In this document: piece by piece, positions 42,714 to 42,751 of the stretch
How positions within the stretch are numbered: the first letter of the stretch is position 1
Layout of the letters: the number at the start of each line of letters is the position of its first letter
From: an uncultured Oxalobacteraceae bacterium
GTDB taxonomy: Bacteria > Pseudomonadota > Gammaproteobacteria > Burkholderiales > Burkholderiaceae
Assembly (NCBI GenBank): GCA_946480015.1
Contig: CAMLIL010000046.1
Span: 1 to 42,751, forward strand
Length of the DNA: 42,751 nucleotides
Direction: 5' to 3'
Notes under the pieces: generated by a model
The model's input: the letters and a program-made list of their open reading frames with translations, nothing else
Database searches by the model: none
What the model was told of the DNA's origin: nothing
Position numbers and translations under genes: made by a program

Positions 42714-42751
42714 CTCACTTCTCTGCTGCTGACAAACACAACGCTTTGTCG

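Overview
The window is a high-GC betaproteobacterial chromosome segment around the replication origin. The gene order gyrB-dnaN-dnaA / oriC-like gap / rpmH-rnpA-yidD-yidC-mnmE, together with protein character (Eco29kI-type R-M, PAAR/Tae4 proteins, Mla-type transport operon, ECF42 cluster), fits an Oxalobacteraceae-like organism (Massilia, Duganella, Janthinobacterium). This placement is inference; no 16S gene is present.

Left arm (1-7.1 kb) is accessory DNA with visibly lower GC. It holds the start of an IS21-family element with unusual internal repeats; a type VI secretion (T6SS) effector islet (a short PAAR-like ORF, a PAAR gene split by a one-base frameshift, a Tae4 amidase and a small three-helix membrane protein that is probably its immunity protein); an orphan TsiV/DUF3396 immunity gene; and a restriction-modification locus (vsr, a C5-cytosine methyltransferase, an Eco29kI-type GIY-YIG endonuclease). 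A LexA-like box sits inside a promoter of the R-M locus.

The origin block (7.1-17.7 kb) carries gyrB, dnaN and dnaA on the minus strand and rpmH, rnpA, yidD, yidC and mnmE on the plus strand. It is interrupted between yidC and mnmE by a second T6SS-type pair (BPSL0067-like cysteine peptidase + STY0301-like protein). Directly after mnmE is a third pair, in which the L,D-transpeptidase-like effector is frameshifted while the putative immunity gene is intact. No core T6SS structural gene is visible in the window, so these are dispersed effector/immunity islets around oriC.

From 19.2 to 25.6 kb lies one tightly spaced plus-strand operon: an AprA-like flavoprotein, an AprB-like two-cluster ferredoxin, a sulfonate/nitrate-type ABC importer (binding protein, permease, ATPase), a HEAT-repeat protein and a DUF971 protein. 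It looks like an import-plus-redox system of unknown substrate and is the best candidate here for an undescribed pathway. It is followed by an ECF42 sigma-factor cluster (VOC, YciI, GFA, double-YciI, sigma factor) preceded by a sequence that matches the ECF42 promoter motif.

The right arm (29-42.5 kb) holds a DUF1439 lipoprotein, a small zinc-ribbon protein, an Hpt protein, a CAP-domain lipoprotein, pssA with a palindrome in its leader, an aldo/keto reductase coupled to an atypical CsoR-family regulator, and a long minus-strand run: radical SAM protein, MlaE/MlaF/MlaD-like lipid transporter with auxiliary lipoprotein, VanZ-like membrane protein, thioredoxin-like ferredoxin, alpha/beta hydrolase and a D-Ala-D-Ala carboxypeptidase. 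The last 150 bases hold tandem sigma70 promoters that probably drive an rRNA operon lying just outside the window.
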